Shown: in pieces, positions 1 through 5,393 of the stretch
How the letters are laid out: every line of letters starts with the position of its first letter
How positions within the stretch are numbered: position 1 is the stretch's first letter
Assembly: GCA_021833085.1 (NCBI GenBank)
Contig: JAKBGL010000095.1
Coordinates: 1-5,393 of the forward strand
Reading direction: 5' to 3'
Length of the DNA stretch: 5,393 nucleotides
Origin: Actinomycetes bacterium
GTDB taxonomy: Bacteria; Actinomycetota; Acidimicrobiia; Acidimicrobiales; Acidimicrobiaceae
Notes under the pieces: model-generated
Told to the model about the DNA's origin: nothing
The model's input: the letters and a program-made list of their open reading frames with translations, nothing else
The model's database searches: none
Program-made: the position numbers and the translations under genes

Positions 1-2
1 TA

Positions 3-152
3 GATCCTTATTCAAAGGCCTTTGTGGACACAGCCAACAAAGCAGCTGTTGAAAGAGTAAGACATGGACGAGAGTCGTTACGGGTAGTTAACTCTACAGC
101 GGGACGCCTGTGTTGGTCCACTAAAGCGGGGGGCGTAGTCCTTCGCTACTAA
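3..152 (+). CDS. possible 3' end of a convergent gene, product unknown
   Basis: A plus-strand frame is open from the left edge to a TAA at 150-152, giving 49 residues that begin DPYSKAFVDTANKAA and end GGVVLRY. No start is visible, so it would be the C-terminal part of a gene lying to the left. In favour: the first 120 bases hold no other gene, the frame is rich in G-starting codons (about 21 of 49) as coding sequence usually is, and the residue mix looks like a soluble protein. Against: 150 open bases can occur by chance, and I recognise no family. If real, it runs tail to tail with ccmHI and overlaps its last 32 nt. No function is proposed. Confidence 0.35.
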   Translation, partial: DPYSKAFVDTANKAAVERVRHGRESLRVVNSTAGRLCWSTKAGGVVLRY

Positions 153-1191
153 ATGCGGCGTCCAGGGTAGGCTTTATCTGAAGCAGTATGGATCTTTGAA
201 TATGATCTTTGATCGCAATACGGAACTGCTCGACAGAAGCCTTTGCATCATGGCGTCCGTCATAGAGAGCTACCGCATAAAATACATGGCCCATCGCATA
301 ACTCGGTGATAACGAGATCGAGACCTTGAGTAAGTTCATGCCCTTGCTCTCCAACGCACCATCTTTGCGTAGCGATCCCACCTGGAAAGAGATCCAGCCC
401 TGATACGCTAAGGCTTGAGGTTGTGTCGGATCTGTCTGCAAGACCTTTGCAAGAATTTGACTAGCAGCGTCATATTGACCCGCGCCTGCTAGAACCTCTG
501 CATCTAGTACCTGCTGATCCACGGTGGTTGACGAGGGTCCTGAATTTGTCGAGCCGGCGAGCAGCCCATATCCCAAGATGCCGCCTCCCGCAAGGAGAAA
601 CGCTACTGAGCCTAAAAGCAGAAGAGATCTCTTCCCCTGATCCCTTGCAGACTTTACTAACTTTGAAGCCCGTTCACTCAATGATGGTCCCCCAGGGTAA
701 GAACCAGCAACGGCTCCAACATCTGCGACTGAAGCATTGTAAGGGATACTCGTCGAAAGGCTCAACTTTCGCTTCTGAGACACACTTCCTCGAAGACGAA
801 AGACCTCTAAGATCGCCGCTACCAAGAAAGAAGCCGGTAGGAACCAAAGCAAGAGGTTAATCCCAGACTTTGGTGGCGTCATCAGTATCTCACTTCCGTA
901 CGTAGTAACCAACGTGTCCAAAATCTCGGAGTTACTCTCTCCACCAGCGATCGCCTTTCTAATAAAGACCCGCATGGTGTACGATGTCGCGTCGTTCGAA
1001 TTATAGATAGAAAGGTCGATACAGGTAGGACACTTAACCTCCTTCTCCAAAGTTATCGCTCTTGACGGGGAGTCTGAGGTTGTAAGGTTCTTGTAGGTAA
1101 CAAAACTCAAAGAAACCAACACTACGATACCTGCCAAAATCCAAAACCGCTTCCGCCTTGAAACAGCAGTTGCCTTAGTCAAAACAGTCAC
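121..1191 (-). CDS. ccmH: CcmH-CcmI fusion: thiol-disulfide reductase domain plus TPR apocytochrome c chaperone
   Basis: This 356-residue protein joins the two apocytochrome-handling parts of the haem lyase module, the arrangement of the E. coli ccmH product (about 350 residues). Residues 17-33 are an N-terminal membrane segment. Residues 44-111 are the CcmH/CycL domain, with the redox motif KCPTC (C54, C57) followed by SIYNS, MRVFIR, EILDTLVTTYG and PPKSG, all family landmarks. Membrane segments follow at about 112-132 and 189-212, separated by a basic cytoplasmic loop of about 55 residues. Residues 227-345 are an all-helical TPR-type CcmI domain facing outside (GQYDAASQIL, LAYQGWISFQ, HVFYAVALYDG). 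By family knowledge, the CXXC reduces or resolves apocytochrome cysteines with CcmG, and the TPR part binds the apocytochrome C-terminus. The GTG start at 1189-1191 lies 2 nt after the ccmG stop, with a modest AAGGGG 8 nt upstream. The upstream ATG in TAGATGTGA runs straight into a stop, so GTG is preferred. It is the last gene of the operon. Confidence 0.92.
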   Translation of the reverse strand: MTVLTKATAVSRRKRFWILAGIVVLVSLSFVTYKNLTTSDSPSRAITLEKEVKCPTCIDLSIYNSNDATSYTMRVFIRKAIAGGESNSEILDTLVTTYGSEILMTPPKSGINLLLWFLPASFLVAAILEVFRLRGSVSQKRKLSLSTSIPYNASVADVGAVAGSYPGGPSLSERASKLVKSARDQGKRSLLLLGSVAFLLAGGGILGYGLLAGSTNSGPSSTTVDQQVLDAEVLAGAGQYDAASQILAKVLQTDPTQPQALAYQGWISFQVGSLRKDGALESKGMNLLKVSISLSPSYAMGHVFYAVALYDGRHDAKASVEQFRIAIKDHIQRSILLQIKPTLDAAFSSEGLRPPL

Positions 1192-1193
1192 AT

Positions 1194-1826
1194 CTAGTAC
1201 CCCTTCGACTTCGCGATCTGAACCAGGACAGAGAGTTGCTTAGCCGTAATAGGACCAATGATTTTGGTCACCACCTTCCCGTTTGGAGCAACTAGAAAAC
1301 TCTCAGGAGGCTCCGTGACACCCCAGCGTAAAGCAGTCTGTCCATTTGAGTCCACTACTACGGGCCAGTTAGCACCGTAAGATGAGAGAAACGATGTCGC
1401 CGATGCGCTTTCATCGTCGTAGTCGACTCCCAAAACCTGGACTACGTTAGACTCGCTCTTCGCAAACGACACCAACTGCGGCATCTCTGTCTTACAGCTA
1501 CTACACCACGACGCAAAGAAATTGACTAAGACAAATCGGCCTTTGTAGTCTGACAACGATGTAGAGCCACCCGAAAGTAAAGGTCCACTTAGGACGGGGG
1601 CGCTGTGGAACAATAACGGAGATGGGGCGCTTTGGGTCGACGCCGGCTTTCGGGTGGCTAAGAAAGCTGCGAACACGATAAATACAACCCCCAAGAGAGT
1701 CGCCACAATTCGAATGCGCCTTGACCCACGGGAGATCTCACGAACTGACGTACTTTGGTCATCTGACCCAAGATCTTCATCCGCGGAAAAGGGTTCCGAG
1801 ATCGAACTCACCTCCAACTTAGACAT
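1194..1826 (-). CDS. ccmG: CcmG/DsbE-type membrane-anchored thioredoxin-like protein
   Basis: This 210-residue protein supplies reducing equivalents to CcmH and the apocytochrome haem-binding cysteines on the outer face of the membrane. Residues 1-38 are a hydrophilic cytoplasmic tail, acidic then basic (RGSRRIR). Residues 39-57 form one membrane anchor. The thioredoxin/redoxin fold covers about 72-207, with the active site FFASWCSSCKTEMP (C108, C111) and the cis-proline loop GVTEPPESF (P174) followed by LVAPNGKVV, as in CcmG, ResA and TlpA. Sequence alone does not cleanly separate CcmG from ResA/TlpA; the position between ccmF and ccmHI decides the name. The ATG at 1824-1826 begins 2 nt after the ccmF stop and has no clear Shine-Dalgarno sequence, so it probably depends on coupling to ccmF translation. 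The tail is longer than in proteobacterial CcmG. Confidence 0.92.
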   Translation of the reverse strand: MSKLEVSSISEPFSADEDLGSDDQSTSVREISRGSRRIRIVATLLGVVFIVFAAFLATRKPASTQSAPSPLLFHSAPVLSGPLLSGGSTSLSDYKGRFVLVNFFASWCSSCKTEMPQLVSFAKSESNVVQVLGVDYDDESASATSFLSSYGANWPVVVDSNGQTALRWGVTEPPESFLVAPNGKVVTKIIGPITAKQLSVLVQIAKSKGY

Positions 1827-1828
1827 AT

Positions 1829-3859
1829 CTAACTCGGCGACGGTTGACTAAGCAGACTCTCATCTTGCCCTACTAACACAACTTCGTCGGAAATGTCGCC
1901 TTTCCCTAGGCCATTCTTCCGTACCTTTTTGAGCCTTCGCTCTGACCAGCCAAATGCTGCAAGTGCAGCACCAAGTCCCATAGTTGCCGCTCCCACCCAC
2001 AGCCAAGAGATCAAGGGTTGGATGATGATCCCTATGGTAATGCGAGGGTGCCGAAGTGCAAGGTTAGGTGCGTTATTAATCGTCAGATAAATATCGCGAG
2101 AAAACTGAACATCGACAGACGGGGATCCAACGGCTTCTGTATATGTACCAAACTGACTTATAGCTGGGTGAAACGGTCCCACCCCATTTATCAGGACGTT
2201 TGCTTCAAAACTACTCTTCGCTGGAGTCACAACATTTTGAACTCCTAGGTACGTTACTCGCGCACCAAAGAACTCGGCACTTTGACCCCTAATCAATCGC
2301 ACCTCTCCTTTGTGGCCAAAAGTCGTCGCCGATACAAGAGCAAACGCAATTAATGCCACCCCAATATGTACGACCATTCCTCCATTTCGCTTTGACAACA
2401 ACCCTCTGACAATACCTTTTTGTCTTCCTATAGTTACAGTAGATCTGTAGATCTGATATGCCGCGGACACAAGTGCAAATGTTGCCAATGAGAAAGTGGC
2501 GAGAACGTCTAAGTGATACTCACCCGAGATTACCGATAGTGCTAGAACCGTAATAGCCGCAGCAGCGGGAACACGCACCCTGTCACCAATCTCTGAAAGT
2601 GTCGAGGATCTCCACGGAACCACCGGAGAGATAGCCATGAAAAACAACAACAACAGTCCTATCGGTGCTGCAAATGAATCGTAGTAAGGGGTACCAACCG
2701 TTACTGGTTCGGGTGAAACTATCTGCACAATCAGAGGAAACGTTGTACCCAAAAGTACTACAAACGCGAGCCCCGAGAAAAGCAGGTTGTTTACAAGCAA
2801 GGCAGTCTCTCTGTTAAGGGACGTTCTGACCCTTCGCCCTGAGCGCATCTTATCCGCTCTAAAACCTACGAGTCCTACTGAAAATACAAGTACCGCACCA
2901 AAAAATACGATCAAAATGTCCCCGAGGTTGGAGTCAGAAAAGGCGTGAACCGACTCAAGCACACCCGATCGGGTAAAGTAGGTTCCAAGTATCGTAAGAG
3001 CGAACGCTGCTGAAATCAGAGAGTAGTTCCATACTCGCATCGAGTAACGTTTTTGTTGAGCCACAGAAGAATGTAAAAACGCTGTTGCACATATCCACGG
3101 TAAGAACGCAGCGTTTTCAACTGGATCCCATGCCCAAAAACCACCCCACCCTAAGACTTGATAGGACCACCAAGCCCCAAGTGCTATTCCAATCGTCAAA
3201 GCCGACCAAGATAGCAGCGTCCAAGATCGAGTCCTCTGTAACCAAAAGCTCTCTTTCTCTCCAGTAATTAAAGACGCCGACGCAAAAGCAAAAGGCACCG
3301 TCATGCCTACAAAACCTGCGTAGAGCATAGGTGGATGAACTGCTACCAAGGGATAATCCTGAAGTAATGGGTTAGGGCCCTGCCCATCGGCAGGAATAGC
3401 TCCCACGGTATGCACGAACGGATTAGCTGGACCAACCATAAGTGCAACGAAGAATACTAAGACCACTCCGGCGATTACAAGAGCCCAAGAGGTAGTACGT
3501 TCACCTGCATAGCGCCGAGTCACCACAACCATCGCCACTATGAATAGGGAGAGGATTAATGCCCAAAGTAACATTGATCCTTCTAAGGCCGACCACATAC
3601 CTGTTATTGAGAATAGGAGAGGTGTCTCTCTCGAGTTATTTTGAACCACATACTCTAGCGAGAAGTTATGAGATATAAGTGCTTGTTCCATGGCAGCCGT
3701 AGACACCGCGAGTCCGCCAGCGGCCACAACTAAAAAGTATCGACCTTGGCGTCTTGCAAACTCCGAGTCTTTATAGATGCTATAGAGGAGAGCCACGACT
3801 CCAAAGGTTGCTGCCACGACCCCGAGAAGAATCCCGGTTCGCCCGACTGCTATGTCCAC
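1829..3859 (-). CDS. ccmF: CcmF, cytochrome c haem lyase subunit
   Basis: CcmF is the large polytopic haem lyase subunit that takes haem from holo-CcmE and attaches it to apocytochrome c. At 676 residues it is close to the E. coli length (about 647), with roughly 15 hydrophobic segments. The WWD haem-handling motif is at 237-255 (GWGGFWAWDPVENAAFLPW). The four conserved histidines are H175 (AVHPPMLYAG), H263 (FLHSSV), H305 (RSGVLESVHAF) and H498 (GGMVVHIG). Other family marks are WSALEGSMLLW (89-99), YYDSFAAPIG (392-401), a long external loop at about 515-610, and a last membrane segment at about 612-636 (QPLISWLWVG). A charged tail of about 37 residues follows and is longer than usual. The GTG start at 3857-3859 shares one base with the ccmE stop (TAGTG) and has AGGAGG 9 nt upstream, so translation is likely coupled to ccmE. 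No gaps or frameshifts are seen. Confidence 0.97.
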   Translation of the reverse strand: MDIAVGRTGILLGVVAATFGVVALLYSIYKDSEFARRQGRYFLVVAAGGLAVSTAAMEQALISHNFSLEYVVQNNSRETPLLFSITGMWSALEGSMLLWALILSLFIVAMVVVTRRYAGERTTSWALVIAGVVLVFFVALMVGPANPFVHTVGAIPADGQGPNPLLQDYPLVAVHPPMLYAGFVGMTVPFAFASASLITGEKESFWLQRTRSWTLLSWSALTIGIALGAWWSYQVLGWGGFWAWDPVENAAFLPWICATAFLHSSVAQQKRYSMRVWNYSLISAAFALTILGTYFTRSGVLESVHAFSDSNLGDILIVFFGAVLVFSVGLVGFRADKMRSGRRVRTSLNRETALLVNNLLFSGLAFVVLLGTTFPLIVQIVSPEPVTVGTPYYDSFAAPIGLLLLFFMAISPVVPWRSSTLSEIGDRVRVPAAAAITVLALSVISGEYHLDVLATFSLATFALVSAAYQIYRSTVTIGRQKGIVRGLLSKRNGGMVVHIGVALIAFALVSATTFGHKGEVRLIRGQSAEFFGARVTYLGVQNVVTPAKSSFEANVLINGVGPFHPAISQFGTYTEAVGSPSVDVQFSRDIYLTINNAPNLALRHPRITIGIIIQPLISWLWVGAATMGLGAALAAFGWSERRLKKVRKNGLGKGDISDEVVLVGQDESLLSQPSPS

Positions 3860-4365
3860 TAGCTGGTTCCTCCTGCATTCTTGATCCGACTTGGATGCGC
3901 AGCTACATAGTTCGCGGAGTGTTTGACCATGATTTGATCGGAGAGAAAGGTATTGGATGTATTTGACTGGAAGTGACCCACTACGACTACTGGAACGGAA
4001 GGTTGAAACAGCTGCGGAGGTGCACCTATCTCAACGACTGGAACCACTGTATGATCGAACCTTACAGAAAAGTTTACCCCCGACGGGGTTGGTTGAACTG
4101 TACCGGGAACCACGACTCCTTCCATGCGGAATGTCGAAGTTCCAAGTTGCGCTTTATCAGTGACCGCTTGTTGGGCTGTGTAGAAGTAGACGAGGGCCGA
4201 TGACAGGCCCTTATAGAGAATAAAAACTAACGCTGCGATGACTACAAATATCGCAGCAACAGCGGAGCGTTTTATCTTTCTCTTCTTACCCTTTGTACCA
4301 GGTATCTCTTTCCAGTCAGTAACGTTTTCACTCGAAATGTCTAGCACCTCTGACTCAGGTTCCAT
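3859..4365 (-). CDS. ccmE: CcmE, haem chaperone
   Basis: CcmE binds haem covalently outside the membrane and passes it to CcmF. With the ATG at 4363-4365 it has 168 residues: a cytoplasmic tail of about 33 residues (acidic, then KGKKRKIKR), one membrane anchor (34-52), and an OB-fold beta-barrel domain. Family marks in order are SSALVYFYT (55-63), FRMEGVVVPGTV (79-90), FSVRFDHTVVPV (99-110), PPQLFQPSVPVVVVG (116-130), LSDQIMVKHSANY (141-153). H149 is the haem-attachment histidine and Y153 the axial tyrosine of the HXXXY motif, so this is the classical His form and not the Cys variant of archaea and sulfate reducers. The start was chosen because AGAGGA lies 9 nt upstream. A GTG directly before it (4366-4368), or an upstream GTG at 4387-4389 that would add 8 residues, is possible, but the latter lacks a good ribosome-binding site. 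The start overlaps the end of ccmD by 11 nt. Confidence 0.95.
   Translation of the reverse strand: MEPESEVLDISSENVTDWKEIPGTKGKKRKIKRSAVAAIFVVIAALVFILYKGLSSALVYFYTAQQAVTDKAQLGTSTFRMEGVVVPGTVQPTPSGVNFSVRFDHTVVPVVEIGAPPQLFQPSVPVVVVGHFQSNTSNTFLSDQIMVKHSANYVAAHPSRIKNAGGTS
3869..3874 (-). promoter_or_regulatory. ccmF ribosome-binding site (AGGAGG)
   Basis: AGGAGG lies in the last codons of ccmE (Ala-Gly-Gly), 9 nt before the GTG start of ccmF. It supports the GTG at 3857-3859, which overlaps the ccmE stop by one base. Confidence 0.75.
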
Positions 4366-4513
4366 CACTTGAGTTCCTCTGCTGTCCACCGTCTTCGTTA
4401 TCCGTTAGGACAACCGCCACGTTTAACTTCTTCGATCTGACAGCGAGCCAAATCGCGTAAGAGCCGAGACCTGTTGCAACTGCGATATAACCCGCCTCAA
4501 CGAAACCATTCAT
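4355..4513 (-). CDS. ccmD: CcmD, small haem exporter subunit
   Basis: This 52-residue protein starts MNGFVEAGYIAVATG and stops at TGA 4355-4357. It has one membrane segment (about 7-26) followed by the basic stretch RSKK and a polar, cytoplasmic tail. CcmD proteins are poorly conserved single-span peptides of about 40-70 residues that sit with CcmC and help release holo-CcmE from the CcmABC complex. Size, topology, the aromatic-Ala-x-x-x-Gly pattern at the start of the helix, and the place between ccmC and ccmE together support the call. A strong GAGGAGG lies 7 nt before the ATG, in the 23-nt gap after ccmC, which is good evidence that it is translated. Its last 11 nt overlap ccmE. Sequence similarity alone would be too weak to name it. 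Confidence 0.85.
   Translation of the reverse strand: MNGFVEAGYIAVATGLGSYAIWLAVRSKKLNVAVVLTDNEDGGQQRNSSDGT
4375..4380 (-). promoter_or_regulatory. ccmE ribosome-binding site (AGAGGA)
   Basis: AGAGGA lies within the ccmD coding sequence, 9 nt before the ATG at 4363-4365 and 6 nt before the adjacent GTG at 4366-4368. It favours one of these two starts over the farther GTG at 4387-4389. Confidence 0.6.
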
Positions 4514-4520
4514 CTAAAGA

Positions 4521-4527
4521 CCTCCTC
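4521..4527 (-). promoter_or_regulatory. ccmD ribosome-binding site (GAGGAGG)
   Basis: GAGGAGG sits 7 nt before the ATG at 4511-4513, in the 23-nt gap between ccmC and ccmD. It is the strongest ribosome-binding site in the window and the main evidence that the small ccmD frame is translated. Confidence 0.8.
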
Positions 4528-4536
4528 TAAAGATTC

Positions 4537-5250
4537 TCAGATTGTACCCACTCGTTCTTTGATCGCTCTTTCTACAGTTTGGTCCTCAAGTTTGAACTGG
4601 GTCCTGGCTATGTCGTATCTTTTAATCACCATCCAGACATAGACCACCGTGAAAGACAAAAATCCCAAAAGTAGCGTCCAAGCCATCTCGCCATGGATCT
4701 TTGGATTTAGGTCCGCGTTGAAAACGGTCGCACTTTGGTGAAGAGTCTTCCACCAAACTACAGATTGATGAACTATCGGCACATCGATAAAAGCGATGAG
4801 TGCAGCAACCGCAGAGCGCTTTGCTCTTTGTTCGCGGTCTTCGCTAACTCGTCTAAGTGCAAGATAGCCGAGGTAAAGTACCAACAGTAAGGCAGTCGTT
4901 GTCAAGCGAGCATCCCAAGTCCACCAAACACCCCAGGTCGGACGTCCCCATATAGATCCGGTTATTAGAGTAAGCGCTGTAAACACTACACCTACTTCAG
5001 CGGAAGAAGCCGCGAGTAGGTCCCACTTATAGTTTCTGGTCTTTTTCCAAAGGTAAGCTAAGCTTGCGAGCGACGTAACACCGTAAGCTAAGTAAGCTAC
5101 CCATGCCACAGCTGGATGGACATAGATCAGGCGAACCAAGTTACCCTGGAACACATCTGGAGGAGTAATCCACAGTCCCATGATGTAAGTCACGCCAACA
5201 GTTACAAGTGCAAAAGCCCCTACCAGTGCTATCCAACTCTTCCTAGCCAT
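4537..5250 (-). CDS. ccmC: CcmC, haem-handling membrane protein
   Basis: CcmC presents haem on the outer face of the membrane and directs its attachment to CcmE. This copy has 237 residues (E. coli about 245) and six hydrophobic segments. The WWD motif is at 106-117 (WGVWWTWDARLT). The two histidines expected to ligate haem are H45 (IYVHPAVAW) and H171 (WWKTLHQSA), matching the two conserved external-loop histidines of the family. H161 (DVPIVHQSVVWW) is an additional nearby histidine. The ATG at 5248-5250 was chosen because it follows GAGGAG by 5 nt and lies 2 nt after the ccmB stop. A longer reading from 5334 would add 28 residues encoded inside ccmB and is rejected. CcmC resembles CcsA and CcmF in the WWD region, but its length and place in the operon identify it. 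Confidence 0.96.
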   Translation of the reverse strand: MARKSWIALVGAFALVTVGVTYIMGLWITPPDVFQGNLVRLIYVHPAVAWVAYLAYGVTSLASLAYLWKKTRNYKWDLLAASSAEVGVVFTALTLITGSIWGRPTWGVWWTWDARLTTTALLLVLYLGYLALRRVSEDREQRAKRSAVAALIAFIDVPIVHQSVVWWKTLHQSATVFNADLNPKIHGEMAWTLLLGFLSFTVVYVWMVIKRYDIARTQFKLEDQTVERAIKERVGTI

Positions 5251-5252
5251 AG

Positions 5253-5393
5253 CTACTCCTCTAAAACCGACCCAAAGGTCAACGTTCCCAAAGACAGGAA
5301 CGCGGCCGCAAATAGTATGAGAAGACCAACCCATGGATCCCCTAAACCAGCCTTGCCCGCAATCTCATTTTCCCACGCTTTAGTACCACTTAG
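5253..5393 (-). CDS. ccmB: CcmB, haem exporter membrane subunit, C-terminal part
   Basis: The right edge cuts this gene; 46 codons and a TAG (5253-5255) remain. The visible end includes the last membrane helix, GLLILFAAAFLSLGTLTFG, followed by SVLEE. The pattern of a final Leu/Ala-rich helix ending in L-G-T-L followed by an acidic tail is typical of CcmB, the permease partner of the CcmA ATPase. The identification rests on this tail and on the gene lying 2 nt upstream of ccmC, as in the common ccmABC order. The start, the N-terminal region and ccmA are outside the window. Confidence 0.85.
   Translation of the reverse strand, partial: LSGTKAWENEIAGKAGLGDPWVGLLILFAAAFLSLGTLTFGSVLEE
5256..5261 (-). 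promoter_or_regulatory. ccmC ribosome-binding site (GAGGAG)
   Basis: GAGGAG lies inside the last two sense codons of ccmB (Glu-Glu), 5 nt before the ccmC ATG. It fixes the ccmC start at 5250 and makes the C-terminus of CcmB double as the ribosome-binding site of the next gene. Confidence 0.75.

Noticed and set aside
13..24. Perfect 12-bp palindrome CAAAGGCCTTTG after the operon end
   Set aside because: It has no loop and no following T-run, so it is not a recognisable terminator. A single short palindrome is weak evidence for an operator.
528..860. Plus-strand open frame of 110 codons
   Set aside because: It lies wholly antisense to the ccmHI gene, whose protein has clear family motifs. Its own translation is rich in Arg, Ser and Leu and resembles no domain, as expected of a shadow frame.
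2439..2454. Tandem 8-bp repeat (GTAGATCT twice)
   Set aside because: It lies inside the ccmF coding sequence (around QIYRST), is only two units long and keeps no reading-frame meaning; chance is enough to explain it.
3754..4203. Several plus-strand open frames opposite ccmE and the start of ccmF
   Set aside because: They overlap one another and lie antisense to genes with strong motifs; none has a recognisable domain.
4366..4389. CcmE starting at the upstream GTG (4387-4389)
   Set aside because: There is no good Shine-Dalgarno sequence before it and it would deepen the overlap with ccmD. The ATG at 4365, or the GTG next to it, follows AGAGGA.
5251..5334. N-terminal extension of CcmC starting at the ATG at 5334
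   Set aside because: The extra 28 residues come from the wrong frame of the ccmB coding sequence, whose own translation is a good CcmB end. The ATG at 5250 has a better ribosome-binding site.

Overview
The window is one densely packed minus-strand operon for System I cytochrome c maturation (Ccm). Read in the direction of transcription (high to low coordinates) it runs: 3' end of ccmB, ccmC, a small ccmD, ccmE, ccmF, ccmG (thioredoxin-like), then a fused ccmH-ccmI gene. Every junction is tight: gaps of 2, 23, 2 and 2 nt and overlaps of 11 nt and 1 nt. This leaves no room for internal terminators and suggests a single transcript with translational coupling. ccmA, most of ccmB and the operon promoter lie beyond the right edge.

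Layout on the minus strand: 5253-5393 ccmB C-terminus; 4537-5250 ccmC; 4355-4513 ccmD; 3859-4365 ccmE; 1829-3859 ccmF; 1194-1826 ccmG; 121-1191 ccmHI. To the left, 1-120 holds no further Ccm gene. A plus-strand frame open from the edge to 152 may be the 3' end of a convergent gene that overlaps the ccmHI end. No rho-independent terminator, tRNA, rRNA, IS element, CRISPR array or riboswitch was seen.

How the genes work together (known from the family): CcmAB with CcmC and CcmD loads haem onto the conserved histidine of the membrane-anchored chaperone CcmE. CcmF, with CcmH and CcmI, takes haem from holo-CcmE and ligates it to the CXXCH motif of apocytochrome c. CcmG and the CcmH domain keep the apocytochrome cysteines reduced, and the CcmI TPR domain holds the apocytochrome. 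All key residues are present: the CcmC and CcmF WWD motifs and histidines, CcmE H149 and Y153, CcmG C108/C111, and CcmH C54/C57. The system looks intact and functional.

Organism: a bacterium that makes c-type cytochromes, with moderate G+C (by eye near or slightly under 50%). CcmE and CcmG carry long charged cytoplasmic tails. The WWD motifs (WGGFWAWDPVEN in CcmF, WGVWWTWDARLT in CcmC) and the CcmC segment IVHQSVVWW differ from the usual proteobacterial forms. I lean towards a non-proteobacterial lineage, possibly an actinomycetote such as an acidimicrobial relative, but this is a weak inference. I did not find an undescribed system; the notable points are variations on a known pathway.
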